Below are positions 8,730-16,236 of a stretch of 41,365 bases of DNA, piece after piece; the first letter of the stretch is position 1; each line of letters starts with the position of its first letter. Both the position numbers and the translations under genes were made by a program. Source of the stretch: JBMYYE01 sp049609065 (GTDB lineage: Bacteria; Pseudomonadota; Alphaproteobacteria; Rhodobacterales; Rhodobacteraceae); assembly GCA_049609065.1 (NCBI GenBank), contig JBMYYE010000008.1:1-41365 (forward strand). The letters run 5' to 3'. The notes below the pieces were generated by a model that had not been told where the DNA came from, did no database searches, and worked only from the letters and a program-made list of their open reading frames with translations.

Positions 8730-9387
8730 GTTCAAGCCGATAACCGAGACCTCGTAAGGTGGTGATCCTGAGGTCGGAATTCTCAAGGTGCTTTCGCAAC
8801 CGACCGATGTAAACTTCTATCGCATTTTCTGAGGCGTCGTGATCATAGGAAAACAATCGATCAGCAAGCTTTTGTTTGGAAAAAACTTGACCTGGGGCAT
8901 TGATTAAAACTTCCAAAAGCCGCAATTCGCGGTTGCGCAAAGTCACATGCATTCCGCGCACGCGCAGAGTGCCTGCGACGGGATCAAAAATGATGCCGCC
9001 TGTTTCAATTACGGTTTGCGCCTTGCCGGCTTTGCGCCGTAAAACGGCGCGACAACGGGCTTCTAATTCCGCATGATCGAAGGGTTTTGTGACATAATCA
9101 TCCGCCCCAAGATCAAGAGACCCGATTCGATCCGAAACCTGGCTTCGGGCGGTTAACACAATGACAGGTGTGTCCAAATTCCCAGCCCGATGCGTTTTTA
9201 GAAAGCTGCGCCCATCCCCATCAGGCAACATGATATCCAAAAGAATGAGATCGTATTCGCCGGTTTCAACAAAGGCCGTTGCGTCGCTTAATTTTTCTGC
9301 ATGATCAACGACATGCCCATCCAATGATAGTCGGAGAGATACCGCATTCGCGAGCTCTTGATTGTCTTCGATGAGGAGAAACTTCAT
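8719..9387 (-). CDS. tctD: TctD-like OmpR-family response regulator
   Basis: This 222-residue two-domain regulator has a receiver domain (MKFLLIEDN; LILLDIMLPDGDG with D51 as phospho-acceptor; VIVLTAR; DYVTKPF) and then an OmpR-type winged helix ending VYIGRLRKHLENSDLRITTLRGLGYRL. I start it at the ATG of MKFLLIEDN (9387), where the receiver fold begins; the longer open frame upstream runs through the tctC promoter region and is not protein-like. It forms an operon with tctE and the binding protein. It is divergent from tctC across 117 bases that hold an 11-base-spaced tandem repeat fitting an OmpR-family site. Predicted to activate tctCBA. Confidence 0.93.
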   Translation of the reverse strand: MKFLLIEDNQELANAVSLRLSLDGHVVDHAEKLSDATAFVETGEYDLILLDIMLPDGDGRSFLKTHRAGNLDTPVIVLTARSQVSDRIGSLDLGADDYVTKPFDHAELEARCRAVLRRKAGKAQTVIETGGIIFDPVAGTLRVRGMHVTLRNRELRLLEVLINAPGQVFSKQKLADRLFSYDHDASENAIEVYIGRLRKHLENSDLRITTLRGLGYRLEHDR

Positions 9388-9421
9388 GGGGATATGTATC
9401 GCTTTGGGCCTGTGATGGAAC

Positions 9422-9441
9422 CGTGTCAGGCTCGTGTCAGG
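9422..9441. promoter_or_regulatory. Tandem repeat, candidate TctD operator
   Basis: CGTGTCAGG occurs at 9422-9430 and again at 9433-9441, exactly 11 bases apart, in the divergent tctD/tctC intergenic region. OmpR/PhoB-family dimers typically bind direct repeats spaced by one helical turn. A weaker third element (CTGTGTTTC) follows downstream. The position, about 65-80 bases upstream of the tctC start codon, suits activation of tctCBA. The repeat is seen; the assignment to TctD is inferred from location. Confidence 0.55.
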
Positions 9442-9504
9442 TTGCTGTGTTTCACTGTTTTCAACTGACCCGATATGCGGACAGTTGTCAAATGGGAGAA
9501 AAAA

Positions 9505-10491
9505 ATGACGACATTTATTCTGGGCCGTCGCGCCCTGATCGCGACTGCTGTTGCGGCGCTGAGCTTTGCTGCTCCTGCGTTTGCAGATGGCCATAAAGTT
9601 TTAGACAGCATCCATTTCCTTATCCCCGGTGGCGCAGGTGGCGGCTGGGACGGCACAGCGCGCGGCACAGGTGAGGCTTTAACTGAAGCCGGTTTGGTCG
9701 GCAGTGCCTCTTATGAAAATATGTCTGGTGGCGGTGGCGGGAAAGCCATCGGATATTTGATCGAAAACGCAGAAAGCAACCACGGCACGTTGATGGTGAA
9801 TTCAACGCCGATTGTTATTCGTTCACTCACGGGGGTTTTCCCACATAACTTCCGTGACCTGACATTGGTTTCAGGCACAATCGGCGATTATGCCGCAATC
9901 GTTGTCGGCAAAGACAGCCCAATCAACGCGATGGATGATCTGATGGCGGCTTACGACGCGAACAAATCAGGCACGGCCATTGGCGGGGGATCTGTTCCAG
10001 GTGGCATGGATCACTTGGTTGCGGCTATGGTGATGGAAGCTGCGGGTAAAAACGCGCTTGATGTGAAATACATTCCGTATGATGCAGGTGGCAAGGCAAT
10101 GGCTGCGTTGCTTTCTGGTGAAATCGCGGCGCTTTCCACGGGGTTCTCTGAGGCGGTTGACCTTGCCAAAGCGGGCGAAGTGAAAATCATTGGCGTGACC
10201 TCAGATGAGCGGGTGGCCGCGGCCCCTGATGCGATGACCATGAAAGAGCAAGGCATCGACACATCCTTCGTTAATTGGCGTGGGTTCTTTGGTGCGCCAG
10301 GGCTTCCTGCGGACAAGCTGGCTATGTACCAAAAGGCCATCGCAGAGATGTATGACACACCTGAATGGGAAAAAGTGCGGGCCCGTAATGGCTGGGTCAA
10401 TATCCATAATTCAGGCGATGACTTCAAAGCCTTCTTGGAAAACCAAGAAAAGGTCATCGGAGAACTGATGAAGAAGCTTGGCTTCCTTTAA
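9505..10491 (+). CDS. tctC: TctC: tripartite tricarboxylate transporter substrate-binding protein
   Basis: This is a Bug-family periplasmic receptor of 328 residues. A signal peptide (LIATAVAALSFAAPAFA, cut before DGHK) is followed by the family's FLIPGGAGGGWDGTARG and ALTEAGLVGSASYENMSGGGGGKAIGYL near the mature N-terminus. It binds a carboxylate (citrate, tartrate or similar in studied cases) and delivers it to TctAB. I chose the ATG at 9505 because a GGGAGA lies 5 bases upstream and the signal peptide begins there; an in-frame ATG 10 codons earlier lacks both. It is first gene of tctC-tctB-tctA and is divergent from tctD. A strong hairpin directly after the gene may raise its level relative to the membrane subunits. 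Confidence 0.93.
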   Translation: MTTFILGRRALIATAVAALSFAAPAFADGHKVLDSIHFLIPGGAGGGWDGTARGTGEALTEAGLVGSASYENMSGGGGGKAIGYLIENAESNHGTLMVNSTPIVIRSLTGVFPHNFRDLTLVSGTIGDYAAIVVGKDSPINAMDDLMAAYDANKSGTAIGGGSVPGGMDHLVAAMVMEAAGKNALDVKYIPYDAGGKAMAALLSGEIAALSTGFSEAVDLAKAGEVKIIGVTSDERVAAAPDAMTMKEQGIDTSFVNWRGFFGAPGLPADKLAMYQKAIAEMYDTPEWEKVRARNGWVNIHNSGDDFKAFLENQEKVIGELMKKLGFL

Positions 10492-10500
10492 ACCTTACAT

Positions 10501-10531
10501 ACGGCAGAGCAGTGATATGCTCTGCCGTTTT
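10501..10531 (+). terminator. Intercistronic hairpin between tctC and tctB
   Basis: A perfect 11-base-pair stem (ACGGCAGAGCA at 10501-10511, TGCTCTGCCGT at 10518-10528) with a 6-base loop is followed by T residues to 10531. It begins 10 bases after the tctC stop. It is probably a partial terminator or an RNA-stabilising structure giving excess receptor over membrane subunits, a common arrangement in binding-protein operons. Confidence 0.75.
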
Positions 10532-10552
10532 GCCAATTCTGGAGGGATGAAA

Positions 10553-11035
10553 ATGGCACTGGATCGTTGGATCGCGCTTATTTTACTAGGTGTTTGTATC
10601 ATGTATGGGTATGCATCTTGGTTTACAATGGATGGGAACTTGGCCCCTTTCATGCAAAGAAACCCGATCTGGCCGAGTACCTTTCCCAAGGTGCTTTCGC
10701 TCCTTGGCATCATTGCCTCCACAACTATTTTATTGGGCTTAGAAAAGTCGGCGATAAAAGAGGCCGAAATTGATTATCGCCGTTTGGGGGAGTACCACAT
10801 CGGGCAAGCGGTGGCGCTTTTGGTTTTGATGCTGGTCTATGCACTGTGTTTGCGCCCGCTTGGCTTTTTGTTTTCCACCTCTGCATTTTTGATCTTAGGG
10901 GCTTTCACGCTTGGGGAACGTAAATGGCACATCATGGTGCCAATTGCAGTGATCGCAACGGTGCTTGTTTGGTCGCTCGTGCAGCAGGTTTTAGGGATTT
11001 ATATGCGCCCTTTGCCGGGCTTTTTGGGAGGTTAA
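10553..11035 (+). CDS. tctB: TctB: small membrane subunit of the tripartite tricarboxylate transporter
   Basis: This membrane protein has 160 residues and four predicted helices, the usual TctB size. The opening MALDRWIALILLGVCIMYGY and a central charged loop (EKSAIKEAEIDYRRLGEYH) fit the poorly conserved TctB family. It works with TctA in proton- or sodium-coupled import of the carboxylate delivered by TctC. The start at 10553 is set by GGAGGG at 10541-10546 with 6-base spacing; the ATG at 10547 abuts this site and is less likely. It lies between tctC and tctA and ends 1 base before the tctA ATG. Confidence 0.88.
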   Translation: MALDRWIALILLGVCIMYGYASWFTMDGNLAPFMQRNPIWPSTFPKVLSLLGIIASTTILLGLEKSAIKEAEIDYRRLGEYHIGQAVALLVLMLVYALCLRPLGFLFSTSAFLILGAFTLGERKWHIMVPIAVIATVLVWSLVQQVLGIYMRPLPGFLGG

Positions 11036-11036
11036 T

Positions 11037-12548
11037 ATGCTTGAAGGACTTCTAATCGGCCTACAAACGGCGTTTTCGATTCAAAATCTTTTGATGGTCA
11101 TTGGCGGCTGTCTTATTGGGACGTTTATTGGCATGTTGCCTGGACTGGGCCCCATGTCAATTATTGCGATTATGATCCCGATTGCGATCTCAATGGGGGA
11201 TCCGTCTGCGGCGCTCATCTTGCTTGCTGGGGTGTATTACGGGGCCATTTTTGGCGGCTCGACATCCTCAATTCTTTTGAACGCGCCAGGTGTTGCAGGG
11301 ACCGTCGCCTCAAGCTTTGATGGCTACCCGATGGCCCGCCAAGGCAAGGCAGGCAAAGCGCTCACTATTGCGGCAATCGCGAGCTTCGCAGGTGGCACGA
11401 TCGGGGCCATTTTACTGATGATTTTTGCACCTGCCTTGTCGTCGGTGGCATTGTTGTTCCATTCGGCGGAATACTTTGCCCTGATGGTGGTGGGCCTGTC
11501 TGCGATTGCCGCATTTGCGGGCACGGGGCAGGTTGCCAAAGCGATGATCATGACCCTTTTGGGGTTGATTATGGCAACCGTTGGGGAGGGTGCGCTCTTT
11601 AATTTGCCGCGCTTCACGATGGGGATCATGGACCTGCAATCTGGGTTTGGGTTTATTACATTGGCCATGGCGATGTTTGCTTTACCTGAGGCGCTCTTCT
11701 TGGTTTTGAAGCCAAAGGAGTTGCAGGGTGATGATGGTAAAATCAAAGATTTACGCATTAGCAGAGCAGAAGCTCGCGCCATCGTTCCTGTCATTGGGCG
11801 CCAGTCTATCCAAGGGTTCTTTATCGGGGTTTTGCCGGGTGCCGGTGCCACCATCGCGAGCTTTCTTGGCTACGCTGTTGAGCGCAATATCGCACCCAAA
11901 GCGGAACAAGACGAATTTGGTAAAGGGTCGATCAAAGGGCTCGCGGCCCCCGAAACGGCGAATAATGCGGCGTGCACAGGATCCTTTGTGCCTTTGTTGA
12001 CGCTTGGCATTCCCGGTTCTGGGACGACGGCGATTTTGCTTGGGGCGCTCATTGCGTTGAATGTCACACCTGGCCCGCGTTTGATGATTGATGAGCCTCA
12101 AATTTTCTGGGCGGTCATTATGTCGATGTTTATCGGGAATTTGGTGTTGTTGGTTTTGAACCTCCCTCTGATCCCATATATCGCAAAAGTGTTGGCTGTG
12201 CCGCGTAACTACTTGATCCCGTTCATCTTATTTTTCACATTGATGGGGGCGTATATCGGGCAAAACAATGCAACTGAATTGTTGTTACTGGTGGCGTTCG
12301 GTGTGTGCGCGACGGCATTGAAGTTTGCAGATTACCCATTGGCCCCGCTTTTGATTGGCTTCATTCTAGGCGGCATGATGGAAGACAACTTCGCCCGCTC
12401 GATGCAGCTTTATGATGGGGTTGCCTTTATCTGGGAACGCCCGATGACTTTGGGGCTTTTGGTAATTGCCGCCATTTTGGTGGTCTTGCCAAGCTACCGT
12501 GCGCGGCGCGCAAAACACAGAGCCGCCGGTGTGGCAGACGGGGATTGA
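11037..12548 (+). CDS. tctA: TctA: large membrane subunit of the tripartite tricarboxylate transporter
   Basis: This 503-residue polytopic protein has about 11-12 helices. Family signatures are clear: GTFIGMLPGLGPMSIIAIMIP near the start, GVYYGAIFGGSTSSILLNAPG near residue 70, and the internal repeat-like FIGVLPGAGATIASFLGY and LTLGIPGSGTTAILLGALIALNVTPGP later. TctA is the transporter proper, and the two glycine-rich repeats reflect an internal duplication typical of the family. The usual length is about 500. It begins 1 base after the tctB stop, so translation is coupled. The imported substrate cannot be told from sequence. Confidence 0.95.
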   Translation: MLEGLLIGLQTAFSIQNLLMVIGGCLIGTFIGMLPGLGPMSIIAIMIPIAISMGDPSAALILLAGVYYGAIFGGSTSSILLNAPGVAGTVASSFDGYPMARQGKAGKALTIAAIASFAGGTIGAILLMIFAPALSSVALLFHSAEYFALMVVGLSAIAAFAGTGQVAKAMIMTLLGLIMATVGEGALFNLPRFTMGIMDLQSGFGFITLAMAMFALPEALFLVLKPKELQGDDGKIKDLRISRAEARAIVPVIGRQSIQGFFIGVLPGAGATIASFLGYAVERNIAPKAEQDEFGKGSIKGLAAPETANNAACTGSFVPLLTLGIPGSGTTAILLGALIALNVTPGPRLMIDEPQIFWAVIMSMFIGNLVLLVLNLPLIPYIAKVLAVPRNYLIPFILFFTLMGAYIGQNNATELLLLVAFGVCATALKFADYPLAPLLIGFILGGMMEDNFARSMQLYDGVAFIWERPMTLGLLVIAAILVVLPSYRARRAKHRAAGVADGD

Positions 12549-12549
12549 T

Positions 12550-12577
12550 TTTAGGAGAGCGTGGGGTCTCTCCTAAA
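12550..12577. terminator. Hairpin between convergent tctA and the hydroquinone reductase gene
   Basis: A 10-base-pair perfect stem, TTTAGGAGAG (12550-12559) and CTCTCCTAAA (12568-12577), encloses an 8-base loop just after the tctA stop. No strong T tract follows on either strand, so it is an imperfect intrinsic terminator, possibly bidirectional because the flanking genes converge. Confidence 0.5.
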
Positions 12578-12599
12578 GAGTGTCCTATATTGGCCCTTA

Positions 12600-13637
12600 T
12601 CACGTGCGGCGTGCGTGATTTGGGTTTTTATATGCTTCGGGATAGGGGGACGGTTTAAAGGGGCCCGCAGGGATAACCCCGTTCCATGATCGGCCGAAAT
12701 ACCCCTGTCTACAATGAGTGAGAGCACTGCTATCTGCGACGCCATCCATGGCGTAAACGCGGCATAGCCAGTGCCATATATGCGGGTAATCTAGGATCTT
12801 GGCGCCATTGAGCTTCATCCGAAGATAATAAATGGGATCATGACGATAGAGGGTCGGGAACAGCCGCAAATCGGCTTCGGTAAAGCTGTCGCCCATTAAA
12901 AAAGGCCGCCCATCGGAAAGCCGGTCCTCTAACATATTCAGTGTGTCAAAATAGGCCGTAAAGGCCGCGACATAGACAGATTGATCAGAGGAAAACCCTG
13001 CCTTATACGCGCCATTGTTGATCGTTGTGTAAATCGTTTCATTGAGCGCATCGATATCGGCCCGTATCTGCATGTCCGACGGGTAAAGAGCCATGCGCGT
13101 TGTATCCTTTATGGAACTCCCGAGCGCGACGGCGTGCTCATCCAGCATTCGAATGATTTCGGCGCTTTCATTGTTGACGATGCAGTGGTTGATTTTGTCA
13201 TAAAGAATTGGCACGGACTGTTCCTCGGAGCCCTCGGCACGGTAGATGTCCTTGGCCAAGCGAAACCCGTGCCCGGTGCCTGTTTCGGCGGTGCATTCTG
13301 GCAAAGGGCGTTGTGTCAGTGATGCAATGCGGTTGGGATTGAATTCCCATAGGTTGGGGCCTTTGGGGTCTGCTTCATCTGTACGAGTGGGGAAGGCCAC
13401 ATCCAACGTCATACTGTCTTGTAAGCCGAGCACATTTCGCGCCAAAACAACGCGGTGGCACCATGGACAATTTAGAGCAACAAACAGGTGGTATCGCCCC
13501 GGCTCGGCGGGGAAATTGGGGTCGCCAATGCTATGGCGAAATCCGCTAACGCCGCGCACGAATTCCCCTCGTGCGCGGCGGGTGGCAGCATTGGATTGAT
13601 TTTCTTGTATGGCCGTGTCGCCTTTTGTTGGGGTCAT
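12600..13637 (-). CDS. yqjG: Glutathionyl-hydroquinone reductase (Xi-class GST, ECM4/YqjG type)
   Basis: The protein has 345 residues. The catalytic segment is NCPWCHRVVLAR with C57 as the predicted nucleophile; FNPNRIASLTQRPLPECTAETGTGHGFRLAKDIY resembles the family's pre-fold region, SVPILYDK..CIVNNESAEIIRML is the thioredoxin-fold glutathione site, and GDSFTEADLRLFPTLYRHDPIYY marks the C-terminal GST helical domain. Xi-class enzymes remove glutathione from glutathionyl-hydroquinones in the cytosol. The residue after PW is normally alanine (CPWA); here it is a second cysteine, giving CPWC. It starts 5 bases after the hemerythrin-like gene and forms an operon with it, suggesting a joint redox-protection role. 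Confidence 0.87.
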   Translation of the reverse strand: MTPTKGDTAIQENQSNAATRRARGEFVRGVSGFRHSIGDPNFPAEPGRYHLFVALNCPWCHRVVLARNVLGLQDSMTLDVAFPTRTDEADPKGPNLWEFNPNRIASLTQRPLPECTAETGTGHGFRLAKDIYRAEGSEEQSVPILYDKINHCIVNNESAEIIRMLDEHAVALGSSIKDTTRMALYPSDMQIRADIDALNETIYTTINNGAYKAGFSSDQSVYVAAFTAYFDTLNMLEDRLSDGRPFLMGDSFTEADLRLFPTLYRHDPIYYLRMKLNGAKILDYPHIWHWLCRVYAMDGVADSSALTHCRQGYFGRSWNGVIPAGPFKPSPYPEAYKNPNHARRT

Positions 13638-13642
13638 GATGT

Positions 13643-14209
13643 CTATCCTCTAAGACGGTGATGTAAAATGATGGGCACGGCCAATTCTTCTTCGTCACTG
13701 AGATGCCGTTTTAAGAAGGCTTCGATCGTGCCCATTGTGCCATGTAAATGACCTGTTTCGTCATATGCTTGTGCCTCATCAAGCTGTGTCAGTTTGATCG
13801 CACGGTTGGCTGTTTGCGTGAAACTATCCAAAACCAAATCGAGATTGGCGTGGTCTTTCTCCAATACGTCAAGGCCCGCGTCAAATCGGGCGTCTGCAGC
13901 TGCAAGTTCGGGAAAGTAAGTGCGGTCTTCCCACCCATGGTGCCCATGGAGATTGCTCACCAGCGCATGGCCATAATATGACAAACGCTTGGCAAAGTCA
14001 TCTGCGGCTATATTGTGATCGAGGTAGGTTTCCGCATCTGTGCGAATAGAGGTTGCCAATCTTCGAAACAGTCTATGCGCCCCAAGCCATTGGCGTGTTT
14101 TTTCCTTGAAGCCGGGGTGCGTTTCCCAGCTGTCACGGGGATAAGAATTGAGCAAGATTTGCATTTCACTTGGCATATTTTCTGTACGAATATTAAATGT
14201 GTTGAGCAT
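13643..14209 (-). CDS. Hemerythrin-like (HHE) domain protein
   Basis: This is an all-helical protein of 188 residues. Di-iron-ligand candidates occur in the right order: H and E in HGHHGWEDRTYFPEL, H in LEKDHANLDLVLDS, H in TGHLHGTM and H in FLKRHLSDEEELAVPIILHH. The HxxxE pattern and spacing fit bacterial hemerythrin HHE proteins, which bind O2 or NO or act in iron and redox sensing. I start it at the ATG of MLNTFNIRTENMP (14209), which has an AAAGGA about 9 bases upstream; the longer frame would run into the regulator promoter. It is first gene of a two-gene operon with the hydroquinone reductase and is divergent from the XRE-cupin regulator. Confidence 0.8.
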   Translation of the reverse strand: MLNTFNIRTENMPSEMQILLNSYPRDSWETHPGFKEKTRQWLGAHRLFRRLATSIRTDAETYLDHNIAADDFAKRLSYYGHALVSNLHGHHGWEDRTYFPELAAADARFDAGLDVLEKDHANLDLVLDSFTQTANRAIKLTQLDEAQAYDETGHLHGTMGTIEAFLKRHLSDEEELAVPIILHHRLRG

Positions 14210-14385
14210 TGTCTTAGTCCTTTCCCGATTGATATGTGGCGTGTTGCATTCAGGTGTTAGAGCCAACTTTGCACAGCAAGGGGTGCATTTGTGCACATCA
14301 TGGGGGCCCATGAGCGCGGCATGTCGAGTGAAGAGAGGGCGCATTTGGGCTTTGCTCGGGGATGTATATACCCTATGTTTCCACT

Positions 14386-14964
14386 ATGACGGAAAATGAA
14401 GACACAATCTTAAACGCCCTTCCTGCAAAGCTTAAAGATGCGCGCAAGGCAAAGGGGCTCTCGCTTGAAGTGATCGCAAACCTAAGTGGCGTGTCGCGCT
14501 CAATGGTAAGCCAGATTGAGCGTGGCGAAAGCAGCCCGACCATTGCGACCCTTTGGAACCTAACGCGGGCTTTGGGGGTCGATTTTGCAGGCCTGCTTGA
14601 TCAAAATGAACAAGGGGATCGCATCGATGTTTTGAAAGCATCAGACGTCCCAACCATTGATAATATGGGGCAGGGATGTCGCATCGCAATTCTGTCACCA
14701 CCAGAAGAAGCGGGCGGCCATGAAGTTTACGACATTTCGTTTCAAGCCTCAGGGCAGCTCACAAGCCCACCGCATGCGCGCGGCGCGCTTGAACAGTTGA
14801 CTGTTTTGGAAGGCGCGGTGCGGGTCACTTCTGGGCATGCAGCCTCTGATCTTCAGCGCGGAGATACCGCAAGATATGCGGCAGACGTCCCGCATGTGAT
14901 TGCGGCTCAGGGTGGGGCTGCGCGCATTTTTCTCATCGTGAAAACAACACATAGTGCAGTTTAG
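14386..14964 (+). CDS. XRE-family transcriptional regulator with C-terminal cupin
   Basis: This is a cytoplasmic regulator of 192 residues. An N-terminal HTH_3 domain (LKDARKAKGLSLEVIANLSGVSRSMVSQIERGESSPTIATLWNLTRALG) is joined to a C-terminal cupin barrel (HARGALEQLTVLEGAVRVTSG, then GDTARYAADVPHVIAAQGG). This class senses small metabolites through the cupin and controls adjacent catabolic genes. It lies just upstream of kbl-tdh on the same strand, 84 bases away, so a role in threonine/glycine metabolism is likely. The start at MTENED (14386) suits the family; an ATG 8 codons upstream (14362) is also open. It is divergent from the hemerythrin gene, whose promoter it might share. Confidence 0.85.
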   Translation: MTENEDTILNALPAKLKDARKAKGLSLEVIANLSGVSRSMVSQIERGESSPTIATLWNLTRALGVDFAGLLDQNEQGDRIDVLKASDVPTIDNMGQGCRIAILSPPEEAGGHEVYDISFQASGQLTSPPHARGALEQLTVLEGAVRVTSGHAASDLQRGDTARYAADVPHVIAAQGGAARIFLIVKTTHSAV

Positions 14965-15013
14965 CGGAATTTATTTCGGTATATTGGATTTTAGTATTGC
15001 GGAAAAATATCCG
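14964..15013 (+). promoter_or_regulatory. CGGA...TCCG dyads upstream of kbl, candidate regulator sites
   Basis: A dyad CGGA-AAAATA-TCCG occupies 15000-15013, 36 bases before the kbl ATG. A related sequence, CGGAATTTATTTCGG, begins at 14965. The stretch is AT-rich between CGG elements and lies between the XRE-cupin gene and kbl. Binding by the XRE protein is inferred from position only. Confidence 0.35.
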
Positions 15014-15048
15014 TTATGCAAGAAATGCGGGCATTGAAGGAGATTCCA

Positions 15049-16236
15049 ATGCCCAAAGCCTTTCTAACTGATATTGAAAATACCTTGGTTCAGATCGAAG
15101 CCGATGGTCTTTATAAACGTGAACGCCTCATCACGTCTGCGCAGGCTGGTGTGATCGATGTGGGCAATAAAGAAGTTATCAATCTATGCGCAAATAATTA
15201 CCTTGGGTTGGCCAATCATCCAGATTTGATTGCAACGGCGCAAACTGCGATGGATGCCCATGGTTTTGGCATGGCAAGCGTACGGTTTATTTGCGGGACG
15301 CAAGATCTTCATCGGGCTTTGGAACAGCGCCTTGCCGCGTTTTTAGGCCAAGAGGATACGATTTTGTTTGCGGCGTGTTTTGATGCGAATGGCGGGGTGT
15401 TTGAACCGCTTCTTGGGCCAGAAGACGCGGTCATTTCCGATAGCCTTAATCATGCCTCTATCATCGATGGCATTCGCCTGTGCAAAGCCAAACGCTATCG
15501 CTATGCCAATAATGATATGACCGATCTCGAAGCAAAATTGAAAGAGGCCAGAGCCGCAGGGGCGCGCCACATCATGATTGCAACGGATGGGGTGTTTTCC
15601 ATGGATGGGACCCTTGCCAATTTGCCTGCTATTCGGGCTTTGGCGGATGCCTATGACGCGATTCTTATGGTGGATGATTGCCATGCGACGGGGTTCATGG
15701 GGCCGCGCGGTGCGGGCACGCCAGATCATTTTGATGTCGATGTTGATATCTTGACGGGCACCCTTGGCAAAGCTCTTGGTGGCGCCATCGGCGGCTATAT
15801 CGCAGGGTCACAACCCGTGATTGATTTGTTGCGACAGCGCGCACGGCCATATTTGTTTTCGAATTCTCTCCCGCCTGCGATCGTTGCTGCAGGCATGGAG
15901 GCAATTCGCTTGGTGGAAGACGGAAACGCGCTTCGTGCAAACCTCTTTGAAAACACAGTCTATTGGCGCCAAGGACTGACAGAGCTGGGTTTTGACCTGT
16001 TGCCAGGGGAACATCCAATTGTGCCTGTGATGCTTGGCGAAGCCAGCTTGGCCCAAGACATGGCCGCACGGCTTTTTAAGGAAGGGGTCTATGTTTCGGG
16101 CTTCTTTTTCCCTGTTGTGCCCCATGGGCAGGCGCGCATTCGCACACAGATGAACGCCGCGTTGAGCCGCTCAGATCTTGATCATGCCTTGGCGGCCTTC
16201 GCGAAAGTCGGCCGCGAATTGGGGGTGATCAAATGA
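15049..16236 (+). CDS. kbl: 2-amino-3-ketobutyrate CoA ligase (glycine C-acetyltransferase)
   Basis: This PLP enzyme has 395 residues (E. coli Kbl 398). It shows the alpha-oxoamine synthase pattern: NLCANNYLGLANHPDL, GFGMASVRFICGTQDLHRALE, SDSLNHASIIDGIRLC, DDCHATGFMGPRGAGT, then TGTLGKALGGAIGGY with the PLP-binding lysine. It cleaves 2-amino-3-oxobutanoate with CoA to glycine and acetyl-CoA, the second step of threonine degradation. The start at MPKAFLTD is supported by AAGGAG at 15037-15042, 6 bases upstream; a start 11 codons earlier would lack this. The stop overlaps the tdh ATG by 4 bases, so the two enzymes are translationally coupled. Confidence 0.95.
   Translation: MPKAFLTDIENTLVQIEADGLYKRERLITSAQAGVIDVGNKEVINLCANNYLGLANHPDLIATAQTAMDAHGFGMASVRFICGTQDLHRALEQRLAAFLGQEDTILFAACFDANGGVFEPLLGPEDAVISDSLNHASIIDGIRLCKAKRYRYANNDMTDLEAKLKEARAAGARHIMIATDGVFSMDGTLANLPAIRALADAYDAILMVDDCHATGFMGPRGAGTPDHFDVDVDILTGTLGKALGGAIGGYIAGSQPVIDLLRQRARPYLFSNSLPPAIVAAGMEAIRLVEDGNALRANLFENTVYWRQGLTELGFDLLPGEHPIVPVMLGEASLAQDMAARLFKEGVYVSGFFFPVVPHGQARIRTQMNAALSRSDLDHALAAFAKVGRELGVIK

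Noticed and set aside
8729..8786. Longer N-terminus for the sensor kinase
   Set aside because: The extra 19 residues lie over tctD and do not resemble the family; the ATG at 8729 overlaps the tctD stop as expected.
9388..9594. Longer N-terminus for the response regulator
   Set aside because: It would place coding sequence across the tctC promoter and start; the receiver fold begins at the ATG at 9387.
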